43,393 bases of DNA. Source: an uncultured Eubacteriales bacterium (GTDB taxonomy: Bacteria; Bacillota; Clostridia; Christensenellales; CAG-138). Positions 1 through 8,629 of the stretch are shown piece after piece. The position numbers were made by a program, and so were the translations under genes. Position 1 is the stretch's first letter; each line of letters begins with the position of its first letter. The notes below the pieces were generated by a model. The model made no database searches, had not been told where the DNA came from, and saw nothing but the letters and a program-made list of their open reading frames with translations. The DNA lies in NCBI GenBank assembly GCA_902765005.1, contig CACWYB010000020.1, forward strand, positions 1-43,393, given 5' to 3'.

Positions 1-1
1 T

Positions 2-646
2 GTGAAGCTGGGCTACAAGAAGCTGGGCTTCCTGGGCGGCATGGCCGTTCCCGCCGTGGTCCGCTATGGCTACGGCTTCGTGCAGGGCGTGGACGCCGCC
101 GCGGCTGAGCTGGGTCTCACCGATGTGGCCGTCAAGTACTGCTACGGCAACCAGTTCTTCGGCGATGCCGATATCACTGCCTACATGGACACCTGGTATT
201 CCGCTGACACCGAAGTCGTCTTCGCCTGCGGCGGCGGCATCTTCACCTCCGCTGGTGAGTCCGCCAAGAAGTACGGCAAGAAGGTCATCGGCGTGGACGT
301 TGACCAGGCCGGCATCATCGATGGCCTCTATGGTGAGGGCGTCACCGTGACCTCCGCCATGAAGGGTCTGGCCGCCACCGTCAACACCATGCTGGGCAAG
401 GTCGTGGACGGCACCTTCGAGGGCGGCAAGGTGGAGAACCTGGGCCTCGTCTCCGCGGTTCCCGAAGAGAACTACGTGCAGATCGCCGGTTCCACCCAGT
501 TCTCCGATGCGTTCACCAAGGACGACTACGCCGCGCTGGTGGCCAAGATGTTCAACGGTGAGATCACCGTGGACAACGACACCACCAAGGCCGCCGCGGA
601 TTTCGCCACCGTCATCACCGTGGACGATCAGGGCAACATCAAATAA
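2..646 (+). CDS. BMP-family ABC transporter substrate-binding protein (5' truncated)
   Basis: C-terminal about 214 residues of a periplasmic-binding-type protein of the BMP/PnrA/Med family, which binds nucleosides at the cell surface and hands them to the membrane permeases. The stretches KLGFLGGMAVPAVVRYGYGF, VVFACGGGIFTSAGESAKK and VIGVDVDQAG match the family's second lobe and hinge. The frame is open to the window edge, so the GTG at base 2 is not a start: the signal peptide and first lobe lie upstream. It is followed by a terminator and then by the ATPase and two permeases of the same transporter. The ligand cannot be read from the sequence; purine nucleosides are usual for this family. 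Confidence 0.9.
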   Translation: MKLGYKKLGFLGGMAVPAVVRYGYGFVQGVDAAAAELGLTDVAVKYCYGNQFFGDADITAYMDTWYSADTEVVFACGGGIFTSAGESAKKYGKKVIGVDVDQAGIIDGLYGEGVTVTSAMKGLAATVNTMLGKVVDGTFEGGKVENLGLVSAVPEENYVQIAGSTQFSDAFTKDDYAALVAKMFNGEITVDNDTTKAAADFATVITVDDQGNIK

Positions 647-670
647 GCTGACCTAAGCGCAAAGCAAACG

Positions 671-699
671 AAAGAGCAGACCTAAGGGCCTGCTCTTTT
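671..699 (+). terminator. Intrinsic terminator after the binding-protein gene
   Basis: A 9-bp stem, AAAGAGCAG (671-679) with CTGCTCTTT (690-698), ends in a short T run. It sits between the binding protein and the ATPase, so it probably sets a higher dose of binding protein relative to the membrane complex by partial termination. Confidence 0.75.
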
Positions 700-732
700 G
701 ACATATTTTTGTCACAAATAGCAAATTTGCCT

Positions 733-761
733 TTGCTTTATGGCTGTTCATATAGTATACT
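733..761 (+). promoter_or_regulatory. Sigma-A-type promoter for the transporter ATPase/permease genes
   Basis: TTGCTT (733-738), 17-nt spacer, TATACT (756-761). It lies in the AT-rich gap after the terminator and 55 nt before the ATPase start, giving the core transporter genes their own promoter. Confidence 0.65.
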
Positions 762-815
762 TATTCCCATGAGTGGCAGTGTGCCATGAATCTCACAAGA
801 AGGAGGGCGTTCACC

Positions 816-2378
816 TTGGAAGAAGTCAAGACCGCCGCATCAGAGGCCCCCTACGCCATAGAGATGCTGCACATCACCAAGCGGTTCCCGGGTATCATCG
901 CCAATGACGACATCACCCTTCAGCTCAAAAAGGGCGAGATCCACGCGCTTTTGGGCGAGAACGGCGCCGGCAAGAGCACGCTGATGAGCGTGCTGTTCGG
1001 CCTGTATCAGCCGGAGGAGGGCATCATCAAGAAGGATGGCAAGCAGGTCCAGATCAAGGACCCCAACGACGCCAACGACCTGGGCATCGGCATGGTCCAT
1101 CAGCACTTCAAACTGGTGGAATGCTTCACGGTTCTGGACAACATCATCATGGGCGTGGAGCCTACGAAGGCCGGCTTCCTTCAGAAGGACGAGGCAAGGA
1201 AAAAGATCCTGGCCCTGTCGGAGAAATATGGCCTGCAGGTGGACCCGGATGCCCGCATCGAGGACATCACCGTGGGCATGCAGCAGCGCACCGAGATCCT
1301 TAAGATGCTCTACCGGGACAACGAGATCCTCATCTTCGACGAGCCCACCGCCGTGCTCACCCCCCAGGAGATCGACGAGCTCATGGCCATCATGAAGAAT
1401 CTGTCCCATGAGGGCAAGAGCATCCTGTTTATATCCCATAAGCTCAACGAGATCATGGCCGTGGCCGACCGCTGCACCGTTCTGCGCAAGGGCAAGTACA
1501 TCGGCACCGTGGACACGAAGAACACCACCGTGGAGGAGCTCTCCGCCATGATGGTGGGCCGGAACGTGAGCTTCCACGTGGCCAAGGAGCCCAGGGAGCC
1601 CGGGGAGGTGGTCCTGTCCGTGGAGAATATGACCGTGGCCTCCAAGGCCCACAGCAACAACGCCGTGAAGAACGTTTCCCTGAAGGTCCGCCGAGGGGAG
1701 ATCGTGTGCCTGGCCGGCATCGACGGCAACGGGCAAACGGAGTTTGTGTACGGCCTCACGGGCCTGGAGCCCCTGGTGTCCGGCAAGATCACCCTAAACG
1801 GCAAGGACATCACCCATGCCTCCATCCGGGAGCGGAACATCCTGGGCATGAGCCACATCCCCGAGGACCGGCACAAGCACGGCCTGGTGCTGGATTATCC
1901 TTTGGAATACAACTTCGTCCTGGAGCGGTACTTTGAGCCCGAGTTCACCAGCAAGGCGGGCTTCCTGCGCCGGGACAACATCCGCAAATACGCCGAAAAG
2001 CTCATCGACCAATACGACGTCCGCTCCGGCCAGGGCCCCATCACCATCGCCCGGAGCATGTCCGGCGGCAACCAGCAGAAGGCCATCGTGGGCCGGGAGA
2101 TCGACAAGAACCCCGAGCTGCTGGTGGCCGTGCAGCCCACCCGCGGCCTGGACGTGGGCGCCATCGAATACATCCACAGGCAGCTGGTGGCCCAGCGGGA
2201 CGCGGGCAAGGCCGTGCTGCTGGTGTCTCTGGAGCTGGACGAGGTCATGGATGTGCCCGATCGAATACTGGTCATGTACGAGGGCGAGATCGTGGGCGAG
2301 CTGGATCCCAAGAAGACCACACAGGAGGAGCTGGGCCTGTATATGGCCGGCGCCAAGAGAGATGAGGTGAAAGCATGA
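816..2378 (+). CDS. Nucleoside/simple-sugar-type ABC transporter, double ATP-binding protein
   Basis: Cytoplasmic ATPase of the BMP-type importer, with two fused ABC domains (about 520 aa, usual for the RbsA/YufO-like group). The first domain has Walker A GENGAGKST, signature-like ITVGMQQR and Walker B ILIFDEPTAVLTPQE. The second has a degenerate Walker A (AGIDGNGQTEF), signature MSGGNQQK and VQPTRGLDVGA, the usual asymmetric arrangement. Start chosen at TTG 816 because AGGAGG at 801-806 is ideally spaced; the upstream in-frame ATG at 786 precedes that ribosome site and has none of its own. Its stop overlaps the start of the first permease by 4 nt (ATGA), so translation is coupled. Confidence 0.92.
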   Translation: MEEVKTAASEAPYAIEMLHITKRFPGIIANDDITLQLKKGEIHALLGENGAGKSTLMSVLFGLYQPEEGIIKKDGKQVQIKDPNDANDLGIGMVHQHFKLVECFTVLDNIIMGVEPTKAGFLQKDEARKKILALSEKYGLQVDPDARIEDITVGMQQRTEILKMLYRDNEILIFDEPTAVLTPQEIDELMAIMKNLSHEGKSILFISHKLNEIMAVADRCTVLRKGKYIGTVDTKNTTVEELSAMMVGRNVSFHVAKEPREPGEVVLSVENMTVASKAHSNNAVKNVSLKVRRGEIVCLAGIDGNGQTEFVYGLTGLEPLVSGKITLNGKDITHASIRERNILGMSHIPEDRHKHGLVLDYPLEYNFVLERYFEPEFTSKAGFLRRDNIRKYAEKLIDQYDVRSGQGPITIARSMSGGNQQKAIVGREIDKNPELLVAVQPTRGLDVGAIEYIHRQLVAQRDAGKAVLLVSLELDEVMDVPDRILVMYEGEIVGELDPKKTTQEELGLYMAGAKRDEVKA

Positions 2379-3511
2379 AGAAGGGCAGCATCTTAGAGAA
2401 GGAAGGGGTCCAGGCGCTCATCGCCTCCCTGATCTGCATCCTGCTGGGCGTGCTCATCGGATACATCGTGCTGCTGTGCATCAATCCGGCCGGCGCGGGG
2501 GAATCCATCGTCAACGTCCTGAAGAACTTCATGACCTATTCCAAGCCCGCCACCCAGTGGAAGAAATTCGCCAACACCCTGGCCAAGACCATGCCCCTGG
2601 TGCTGTGCTCTTTGAGCATCCTCTTTGCCTATAAGGTGGGCCTGTTCAACATCGGCACCGCCGGGCAGTATGTGGCCGGGGCCTGCGCCTGCCTCTACTG
2701 CGCCCTTGGCCTGGGCCTGCCCTGGTATGTGTGCATGCTGGCGGCCATCTGCGCCGGCGCACTGCTGGGCTGCATCGTGGGCATCCTCAAGGCCTACTGC
2801 AACGTGAACGAGGTCATTTCGGGCATCATGCTCAACTGGATCTCCCTTTACACCACCAACACCGTTCTGACCCAGGTGAAGGAGGGGGCCAGCCCCTACA
2901 CCCTGTATCTCAACAAGGTCAACCCCTCCGCCTTTTTGCCCAAGGCGGGCCTGGACAAGCTCTTTGGCGGCAACGAGTATGTGACCATCGCCATCCCGCT
3001 GACCATCCTCATCGCCATCGCCGTGGGCGTGGTCCTGGATCGGACCCGGTTCGGCTATGAGCTCAAGGCCACCGGCTACAACAAGAACGCCGCCAAGTAC
3101 TGCGGCATGGCCGAGAAGCGGAACATCATCCTGACCCTCATCATCGCCGGCGGTTTGGCGGGCCTGGGCGCCTCCTTCCTCTATCAAACCGGCTATATGC
3201 GCTGGGAGTGCACCCAGTCCTCCGTGCCGGGCATGGGCTTCAACGGCATCGCCGCCGCCTTCCTGGGGGGCCTGAACCCCATCGGCACCCTGTTCTCCTC
3301 CTACTTCATCCAGCATATCACCGACGGCGGCGCCTTCGTGAACACCAACATGTACTGCGCTCAGATCTCCGATCTTATCTCCGCGGTGATCATTTACCTG
3401 TGCGGCTTCGTGCTCTTCATCAAGCTCACCATCCGCAAGATCCTCTCCAAGCGGGCGGAGAAAGCGCCTAAGACACCTGCCGCTGCTGCCGGGAAAGGAG
3501 GCGATCGGTAA
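2375..3511 (+). CDS. ABC transporter permease 1 (BPD_transp_2 family, YufP/NupB-like)
   Basis: Inner-membrane permease of 378 aa with many hydrophobic helices, matching the branched-chain/nucleoside permease superfamily. Recognisable family segments are NVNEVISGIMLNWI and the glycine-rich GMGFNGIAAAFLGGLNP coupling region near residues 285-305. An unusually polar Lys/Ala-rich C-terminal tail follows the last helix. It starts within the stop codon of the ATPase gene and its stop codon overlaps the start of the second permease, so the three genes are a translationally coupled unit. Substrate specificity is inferred only from the neighbouring BMP binding protein. Confidence 0.9.
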   Translation: MKKGSILEKEGVQALIASLICILLGVLIGYIVLLCINPAGAGESIVNVLKNFMTYSKPATQWKKFANTLAKTMPLVLCSLSILFAYKVGLFNIGTAGQYVAGACACLYCALGLGLPWYVCMLAAICAGALLGCIVGILKAYCNVNEVISGIMLNWISLYTTNTVLTQVKEGASPYTLYLNKVNPSAFLPKAGLDKLFGGNEYVTIAIPLTILIAIAVGVVLDRTRFGYELKATGYNKNAAKYCGMAEKRNIILTLIIAGGLAGLGASFLYQTGYMRWECTQSSVPGMGFNGIAAAFLGGLNPIGTLFSSYFIQHITDGGAFVNTNMYCAQISDLISAVIIYLCGFVLFIKLTIRKILSKRAEKAPKTPAAAAGKGGDR

Positions 3512-4452
3512 TGCTGCTGCTGATTCAATACACCCTCATCTTCTCCTCCGTCCTCACCCTGGTGGCCCTGGGCGGCTGTATCTCCGAGCATTCCGGCGTC
3601 ATCAACCTGGGCCTGGAGGGCATCATGGTCATCGGCGCCCTGGGCGGCGCGCTGGTCATGAGCAACCTGGTGACGGTGCTGCCGTCGGCTCTGCTGGTGA
3701 TCGTGGCGATCCTGGCCGCCATCGTCTTCGGCATGGCCTACTCCTGTTTGCTGGGCGTGGCGTGCATCAATTTCAAGGCGGACCAGACCCTGGTGGGCAC
3801 CGCCATGAACCTGCTGGGCACCGCGGCGGCCACGGTCTTCGTGAAGGCCATGAACACCGCCGCCAACCCGGACAACCACTCCTCCGAGATCAGCTACGTG
3901 GCGGCTCGCGAAAAGTTCCTGGTGAACATCAAGGGATTTGAGTTCAACTGGTTCATGCTGCTGGTGATCGTGGCCGTGGTGGTGGTCTTCATCATGCTGT
4001 ACAAGACCCGTTTCGGCCTCCGCCTCATGGCCTGCGGCGAGCATCCCCAAGCGGCCAACTCCGTGGGCATCAACATCTACAAGATGCGCTGGGCCGGCGT
4101 ACTGCTCTCCGGCATGCTGGGCGGTGTGGGCGGCCTGTGCTACATCCTGGCGGGCGTGTCCCTCTGGAAGTTCGAAAACGGCGTGGCCGGCTTCGGGTTC
4201 CTGGCCCTGGCGGTCATGATCTTCGGCCAGTGGAAACCCATCCGCATCGCGGTGTCGGCGCTGCTGTTCGGCCTGTTCAGGGCCCTGTCCAACGTTTACG
4301 GCGGCTTCGACTTCCTGGCGGCCCTGAACATCCCCGGGAACGTGTACAACATGCTGCCCTACATCATCTCCCTGGTGGTCCTGGCCTTCACCTCCAAGAA
4401 GTCCCGGGCGCCCAAAGCCGAGGGCATACCCTACGACAAAGGCATGCGCTGA
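3511..4452 (+). CDS. ABC transporter permease 2 (YufQ/NupC-like)
   Basis: Second membrane subunit (313 aa) of the importer. The N-terminus reads LGGCISEHSGVINLGLEG, the classic opening of this permease group, and GVAGFGFLALAVMIFGQW near residues 224-241 is the conserved coupling loop. The start ATG overlaps the TAA of the preceding permease (TAATG) and is served by AAAGGAGG about 10 nt upstream. It is the last gene of the operon; a strong hairpin terminator follows about 100 nt downstream. Confidence 0.9.
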   Translation: MLLLIQYTLIFSSVLTLVALGGCISEHSGVINLGLEGIMVIGALGGALVMSNLVTVLPSALLVIVAILAAIVFGMAYSCLLGVACINFKADQTLVGTAMNLLGTAAATVFVKAMNTAANPDNHSSEISYVAAREKFLVNIKGFEFNWFMLLVIVAVVVVFIMLYKTRFGLRLMACGEHPQAANSVGINIYKMRWAGVLLSGMLGGVGGLCYILAGVSLWKFENGVAGFGFLALAVMIFGQWKPIRIAVSALLFGLFRALSNVYGGFDFLAALNIPGNVYNMLPYIISLVVLAFTSKKSRAPKAEGIPYDKGMR

Positions 4453-4556
4453 TCATTCATGCCTTCGGTTCAAACCGGTATCAAAAAGGAGCTTTTCGGG
4501 GTACCCTCCGCAAGGAAGTTGCTTTGAGACAGCTACTACCGGCTCAAAAGAATATG

Positions 4557-4592
4557 AAACCGGCGTGACCATTGCGGCCACGCCGGTTTTGT
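4557..4592 (+). terminator. Intrinsic terminator of the BMP transporter operon
   Basis: An 11-bp perfect stem, AAACCGGCGTG (4557-4567) with CACGCCGGTTT (4579-4589), ends in TTTT. From about 4600 to the methylase start the base composition turns AT-rich. That stretch holds a small TTCTGA/TCAGAA hairpin near 4735-4752, but I see no gene in it. Confidence 0.85.
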
Positions 4593-4830
4593 TGCGTTTT
4601 CCTGGATTTTGTGGGTCAAAATCCGATGCTCGTTATAACTGTGAACAAGGTAAACCATTCGCTTTGATACGTTCGAGGGCTGCAAAGAGAGTATTACCCT
4701 GTTTATCACCCGGCAGGACAAGGCAGAAACAATTCTGACTTTTTTCAGAAAAGCACTACCATTTTGTCGCTTGATGTGCTACTCTATTTTAAAGTAGGTA
4801 TGAGCGCAAGAAAGGGAGGAGGTGCCGCGA

Positions 4831-5679
4831 ATGAACCCAGTTTTAAAATATAGAGGCGGGAAATCGCGGGAAATTCCCCGTTTTTTGCAATACATTCCTG
4901 ACGACTTTGATAGATATATCGAGCCTTTTTTCGGCGGCGGTGCTGTCTATTTTTACCTTGAACCCGAAGTCGCAATTATAAATGATGTTAATGAACGGCT
5001 AATGTTATTCTATCGGCAACTGCGCGACAATTACCCGGAAATGCGGGTGCAGCTTGATGAACTTCAACGCGTGTATGAAGCCAATCAGGCAGCATATAAA
5101 AAGCTGAAAGCACAAACGCCTGATGAACGTGTACCAAATGCCAATGAAAAATTATACTATAAAATGCGGGAGCTTTTTAATCACCCTGACAGTAGTTATT
5201 TAGACGGCGTAGTATATTTTTTCATTAACAAAACGGCGTATTCTGGTATGATTAGATATAACAGCAACGGCGAATATAATGTGCCTTTTGGACGCTATCC
5301 TAATCTTAACACACAATTAGTCACAGCGCAACACAGTCAATTATTACGTGGGGCGGACCTGTATAGTCTTGATTATAAACGCATATTTGATATGGCGGGA
5401 GAAGATGATTTTATATTCCTAGACCCGCCCTATGATTGCGTTTTCAATGACTATGGAAATATTGACATGATGAACGGTTTTGATGAAACCGAGCATAGAC
5501 GTTTAGCTGCTGATTTTAGAAATCTTCCCTGCCGTGCGCTTATGGTTATCGGAAAGACTCCGTTGACTATGGAACTATATGGAGACTATGTTTTCGACGA
5601 GTATTATAAAAACTACGCCGTAAATATCAAAAATCGTTTCAACAACGATAAAATGCACATTGTCGTAAAGAATTATTAA
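4831..5679 (+). CDS. D12-class N6-adenine DNA methyltransferase (Dam/DpnM-like, predicted GATC)
   Basis: Modification enzyme (282 aa) that methylates adenine in DNA using S-adenosylmethionine. KYRGGKSR near residue 6 is motif X, EPFFGGGAVYF near residue 33 is the AdoMet motif I, and FLDPPYD is catalytic motif IV (DPPY). MIRYNSNGEYNVPFGRY resembles the recognition segment of GATC methylases (RYNxxGxFNVPFG). Start is ATG 4831, with GGAGG ending at 4822 at good spacing; the in-frame GTG at 4822 overlaps that ribosome site. It is followed after 17 nt by an AlwI-like nuclease. Both genes are much AT-richer than their surroundings, which suggests acquisition by transfer. Confidence 0.92.
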   Translation: MNPVLKYRGGKSREIPRFLQYIPDDFDRYIEPFFGGGAVYFYLEPEVAIINDVNERLMLFYRQLRDNYPEMRVQLDELQRVYEANQAAYKKLKAQTPDERVPNANEKLYYKMRELFNHPDSSYLDGVVYFFINKTAYSGMIRYNSNGEYNVPFGRYPNLNTQLVTAQHSQLLRGADLYSLDYKRIFDMAGEDDFIFLDPPYDCVFNDYGNIDMMNGFDETEHRRLAADFRNLPCRALMVIGKTPLTMELYGDYVFDEYYKNYAVNIKNRFNNDKMHIVVKNY

Positions 5680-5696
5680 GCCGGGAGGGCGAACGC

Positions 5697-7385
5697 ATGG
5701 CATACCTAAAAAATAAAGCCTTATTCTTCACAACGTCGCCCCGCACCCCGTCTAAAATGATACCGGAGATACAGTTGCTTAGTGAGCATTTTTCCGGGCA
5801 AAAATGGAACAAACAAACGCAGATTGCGTTTATTGACCTGTTAGCGCAATCGGGTTTCTTTGAGGGTAGCGGTTCATCAAACAATAAAGATTTTAGCGCA
5901 AGGGATAGGATAAACAGAGCGCCGAAAGCGTTGGGGTTTGTTGACCTGACCCCACAGATTAAATTAACTGACGCGGGAAAAGCGCTGGTTTATGGGAAAC
6001 GCCCGCAGGAAGTTTTTTTGCGGCAACTGTTGAAATTTCAGTTTCCGTCACCATACCATGTTGAAAAAACCGGAATTGAGGGTACTTTCTATATAAAGCC
6101 GTATTTAGAGATTATACGGCTTATTCGAGATTTAGAAAGCCTATCTTTTGATGAATTAAAAATCTTTGCTCTTATGATGACGGATTATAGGCAGTATGAA
6201 ACCGTCAAAAAAGCTATCCTTGATTTTCGTGCAGAAAGGGAAACCCATAGAGGACAGTATAAAAAGTTTGTAGATGAGAAGTGGACAGAAGCGCTTTTGC
6301 GGACGTATGCAGACGATATTGACGCGGGCAATACAAGAACACGCGAAACGACTGACAAGAGCCTGAAAAAGTTCCTTAACACGAAGAAAAGCAACACAAG
6401 GGATTATACCGACGCTTGTTTCCGGTATTTACGTTATACTGGTCTGGTTTCTATTTCTCATAGAAATCGGTCTATCGCTATCTATCCTGACAAAATAAAA
6501 GAAGTTGACTTCATTCTCGCAACTGTTGATCGTAAACCCGTTTTTGTTAATGATACGGATGGTTACAAAGCCCATTTATTTAATCCTACAATCCCGGCGC
6601 TATTTGTTGATAGTGTTGAAAATGTCATTGACCATATAATGCGCATAAGTGACTATACGCAAAGGCAGCTTTCCGGGAAAAGTATTGAGGAACTGAAAGA
6701 TGTTCGTGACGCTATCATAGCAGAGCGAAAAGCCGCCGTTATCAATGCTCAAGTTACGGAAATCAAATCTTATGCTCTGTATTCAGAGATTATTGATACC
6801 TTCAATGAGATAATATCTGACGGATACTACGACGCGCCTCTGATGCTTGAATATAATACATGGCGAGCTATGACAATGCTTGACGGAGGAAACATAAAGG
6901 GCAATTTCAAATTTGATGATGTCGGACAGCCCCTTTCAACAGCGTCCGGAAATATGCCTGATATTGAATGTGACTATGATGATTTTGTTTTGTCGGTAGA
7001 AGTTACAATGCAACAGGGACAGCGCCAATATGAAAGCGAGGGCGAACCCGTAGCACGGCATTTTGGACAGATGAAAAAACGAACAGGCAAAGACACATAC
7101 TGTCTATTTATTGCCCCGACTATCAACAAGGCGAGTTTAGCACACTTTTTCGCGTTGAATAAAATAGGTATTTCTTACTATGGCGGCAAGACAAAGATTA
7201 TTCCCCTTGAATTAGATCAGTTCATGCGACTTGTAGAAAACTCCTATAATTATCACACGCAACCGACCCCGCATAATATCCGTCAATTCCTTGATGAAGT
7301 TATGCGGCAAGAGGAGCTTGCTGTTGATGAAAACGACTGGAATGATAAAATTCAAACTTGCGTTGCAGAATGGTTAGCGGCATAA
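5697..7385 (+). CDS. AlwI-family type IIS restriction endonuclease
   Basis: 562-aa protein. The opening KALFFTTSPRTPSKMIPEI and the long helical N-terminal half fit the AlwI-type endonuclease family, whose founding member recognises GGATC and cuts outside the site. The nuclease region appears to be residues 418-460, with PDIECDYDDFVLSVEVTMQ followed by EGEPVARHF; the Asp and the Glu of VEVT are likely metal ligands of a PD-(D/E)xK-like fold (inference). GGGAGGG lies about 10 nt before the ATG. The pairing is logical: GATC lies inside GGATC, so one palindromic Dam-like methylase protects both strands of an asymmetric site. GC is in the 40s percent, unlike the surrounding chromosome. Confidence 0.85.
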   Translation: MAYLKNKALFFTTSPRTPSKMIPEIQLLSEHFSGQKWNKQTQIAFIDLLAQSGFFEGSGSSNNKDFSARDRINRAPKALGFVDLTPQIKLTDAGKALVYGKRPQEVFLRQLLKFQFPSPYHVEKTGIEGTFYIKPYLEIIRLIRDLESLSFDELKIFALMMTDYRQYETVKKAILDFRAERETHRGQYKKFVDEKWTEALLRTYADDIDAGNTRTRETTDKSLKKFLNTKKSNTRDYTDACFRYLRYTGLVSISHRNRSIAIYPDKIKEVDFILATVDRKPVFVNDTDGYKAHLFNPTIPALFVDSVENVIDHIMRISDYTQRQLSGKSIEELKDVRDAIIAERKAAVINAQVTEIKSYALYSEIIDTFNEIISDGYYDAPLMLEYNTWRAMTMLDGGNIKGNFKFDDVGQPLSTASGNMPDIECDYDDFVLSVEVTMQQGQRQYESEGEPVARHFGQMKKRTGKDTYCLFIAPTINKASLAHFFALNKIGISYYGGKTKIIPLELDQFMRLVENSYNYHTQPTPHNIRQFLDEVMRQEELAVDENDWNDKIQTCVAEWLAA

Positions 7386-7446
7386 ACTATCAAGAGAATC
7401 TGCCTGCAGATTTATGCCACAAATAATCGGCAAACATGCATAAGAA

Positions 7447-7485
7447 AACGGCGGAAATCCTTATCTTACAAGGGTTTCCGCCGTT
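7447..7485 (-). terminator. 14-bp hairpin, likely terminator for the minus-strand CPBP gene
   Basis: AACGGCGGAAATCC (7447-7460) pairs with GGGTTTCCGCCGTT (7472-7485) with one G-T wobble. On the minus strand the stem runs into TTTTCTTA, so it reads best as a terminator of the gene ending at 7617. It also lies just past the restriction island and may stop plus-strand transcription. Confidence 0.5.
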
Positions 7486-7567
7486 CTGAATATACTCTTT
7501 CTCGGAAGACATGGAAGCTTCCTTACGAAGTGCCTCCTTCCCGGCTCCTTTTTTTGTATGGTTGGGT

Positions 7568-7608
7568 TCTCTTTTTCGCTTCTCCCGAAGAGAAAAAGGA
7601 ACAAAAGC
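7568..7608. repeat. AT-rich interspersed hairpin repeat (copy 1)
   Basis: CTTTTTC-g-CTTC-tccc-GAAG-a-GAAAAAG hairpin followed by GGAACAAAAG, immediately 3' of the CPBP gene. A related hairpin followed by GGCGCAAAAG lies at 22638-22683, immediately 3' of another minus-strand gene. It may be a 3'-end transcript element or a dispersed repeat. Confidence 0.5.
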
Positions 7609-7616
7609 TCACGCCT

Positions 7617-8543
7617 TCACATCAGCCCGCTGGACCACTCCGGATGGTTCATGATCACGGCCACCAGGGCCATGAAGATGCCGCTGACGAGGATAAACAG
7701 GATCATGCCGGCGTTGGTGAACATGGCCGCCCCGACCCCGGGGGCCCCGTTCCGGTTCACGCGCACCTTTTTTAGGCCAATGAAGAACAGCACCACGCCC
7801 AGCACGGCCACCCCGAGCATGACCATGGATGCGGCAGGCACCCACAGGGGCAGCACGCCCCCCAGGAAGTTGAGGCAGGCGTGGAGGCCGATGGTGTAGA
7901 GCACCCGCCCCGTGCGGATGTACACGTAGGCCAGGGTCATGCCCAGCATGGTCGCGTAGAAGAACTGGGTCAGGTTCCCGTGAAAGAGGCCGAAGGTGAG
8001 GCCGGAGAAGACGATGGCCGGCCACTCCCCGAAGGGCAGCACCCGATCCACGATCACCTTGCGGAACACCAGCTCCTCAAACACCGGCGCCAGCACCACA
8101 AAGGCGATGACCGTCTCCCATGTCAGCCCCGCCTCTGTGGCCAGCGCCCCGATCAGGTCCATGGACCCAGGGGAAAGGAGGCTGTTTACGCCCATACCGA
8201 TCAAGTTCCCTGTGATCATCACCCCGTAGCAAATGGCGATGAGGGAAAGAAAGGAAATGGCCGTGAGCGTTTCCCCTTCGGGCTTTCTGCGGAGAAGCCG
8301 GCGGGTGGACAGGGCCAGCACCGGAAGGGTGAACAGCCCCGTGCACAGACCCCCCAGCAGGAAGGCGTGAGCCTGGGTGTCGAAGTTCGGCAGGATGGCC
8401 GCCACGATCACCGGCAGCACCTGGCTAAAGAGCAGCCCCAAACAGAGCCCCAAGCCGATGCGGCTGAAGCTCCTGCGCATGTCGGCCCTGGTGGGGGCGG
8501 CGCTTTCGTTGGGCATATATGTCAATTCGGTTTGTTCTTCCAT
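7617..8543 (-). CDS. CPBP-family intramembrane glutamic protease
   Basis: 308-aa multi-pass membrane protein of the CPBP (Abi, CAAX-protease-like) family. All three catalytic motifs are visible: EELVFR (EExxxR) around residue 165, FGLFHGN (FxxxH) around residue 190, and HACLNF (HxxxN) around residue 222. These residues form the membrane-embedded active site in Rce1-type proteases. Start is supported by GGAGG about 10 nt before the ATG (minus-strand sequence CAGGAGGGTTCTTGACATG). It is a single gene divergent from the yqfC operon and next to the restriction island, so the target is unknown. Bacterial relatives include bacteriocin-immunity and peptide-maturation proteins. Confidence 0.88.
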   Translation of the reverse strand: MEEQTELTYMPNESAAPTRADMRRSFSRIGLGLCLGLLFSQVLPVIVAAILPNFDTQAHAFLLGGLCTGLFTLPVLALSTRRLLRRKPEGETLTAISFLSLIAICYGVMITGNLIGMGVNSLLSPGSMDLIGALATEAGLTWETVIAFVVLAPVFEELVFRKVIVDRVLPFGEWPAIVFSGLTFGLFHGNLTQFFYATMLGMTLAYVYIRTGRVLYTIGLHACLNFLGGVLPLWVPAASMVMLGVAVLGVVLFFIGLKKVRVNRNGAPGVGAAMFTNAGMILFILVSGIFMALVAVIMNHPEWSSGLM

Positions 8544-8595
8544 GTCAAGAACCCTCCTGCTTCGATACCGTTAACCTTATCAGAAAATCTTTTCG

Positions 8596-8623
8596 TTGTA
8601 CAGTTCCATTTTTTGCATATGCT
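8596..8623 (+). promoter_or_regulatory. Promoter for yqfC, predicted leaderless start
   Basis: TTGTAC (8596-8601), 16-nt spacer, TATGCT (8618-8623), then only 6 nt to the ATG of yqfC at 8630. Transcription would be expected to begin at or beside the start codon. No Shine-Dalgarno sequence lies in the preceding 20 nt. Confidence 0.5.
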
Positions 8624-8629
8624 CATACC

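Noticed and set aside
4654-4797. 47-codon open stretch before the methylase (IRFDTFEGCKESITLFITRQ...) that looks protein-like
   Set aside because: It has no start codon and no recognisable family. It may be the tail of a broken gene at the island border, but it is too short to call.
8475-8484. GCGCATGTCG, matching ten bases of the invariant loop of the structured element
   Set aside because: It lies inside the CPBP coding sequence (antisense of an MRRS-type codon run) without flanking stems, so it is a chance match.
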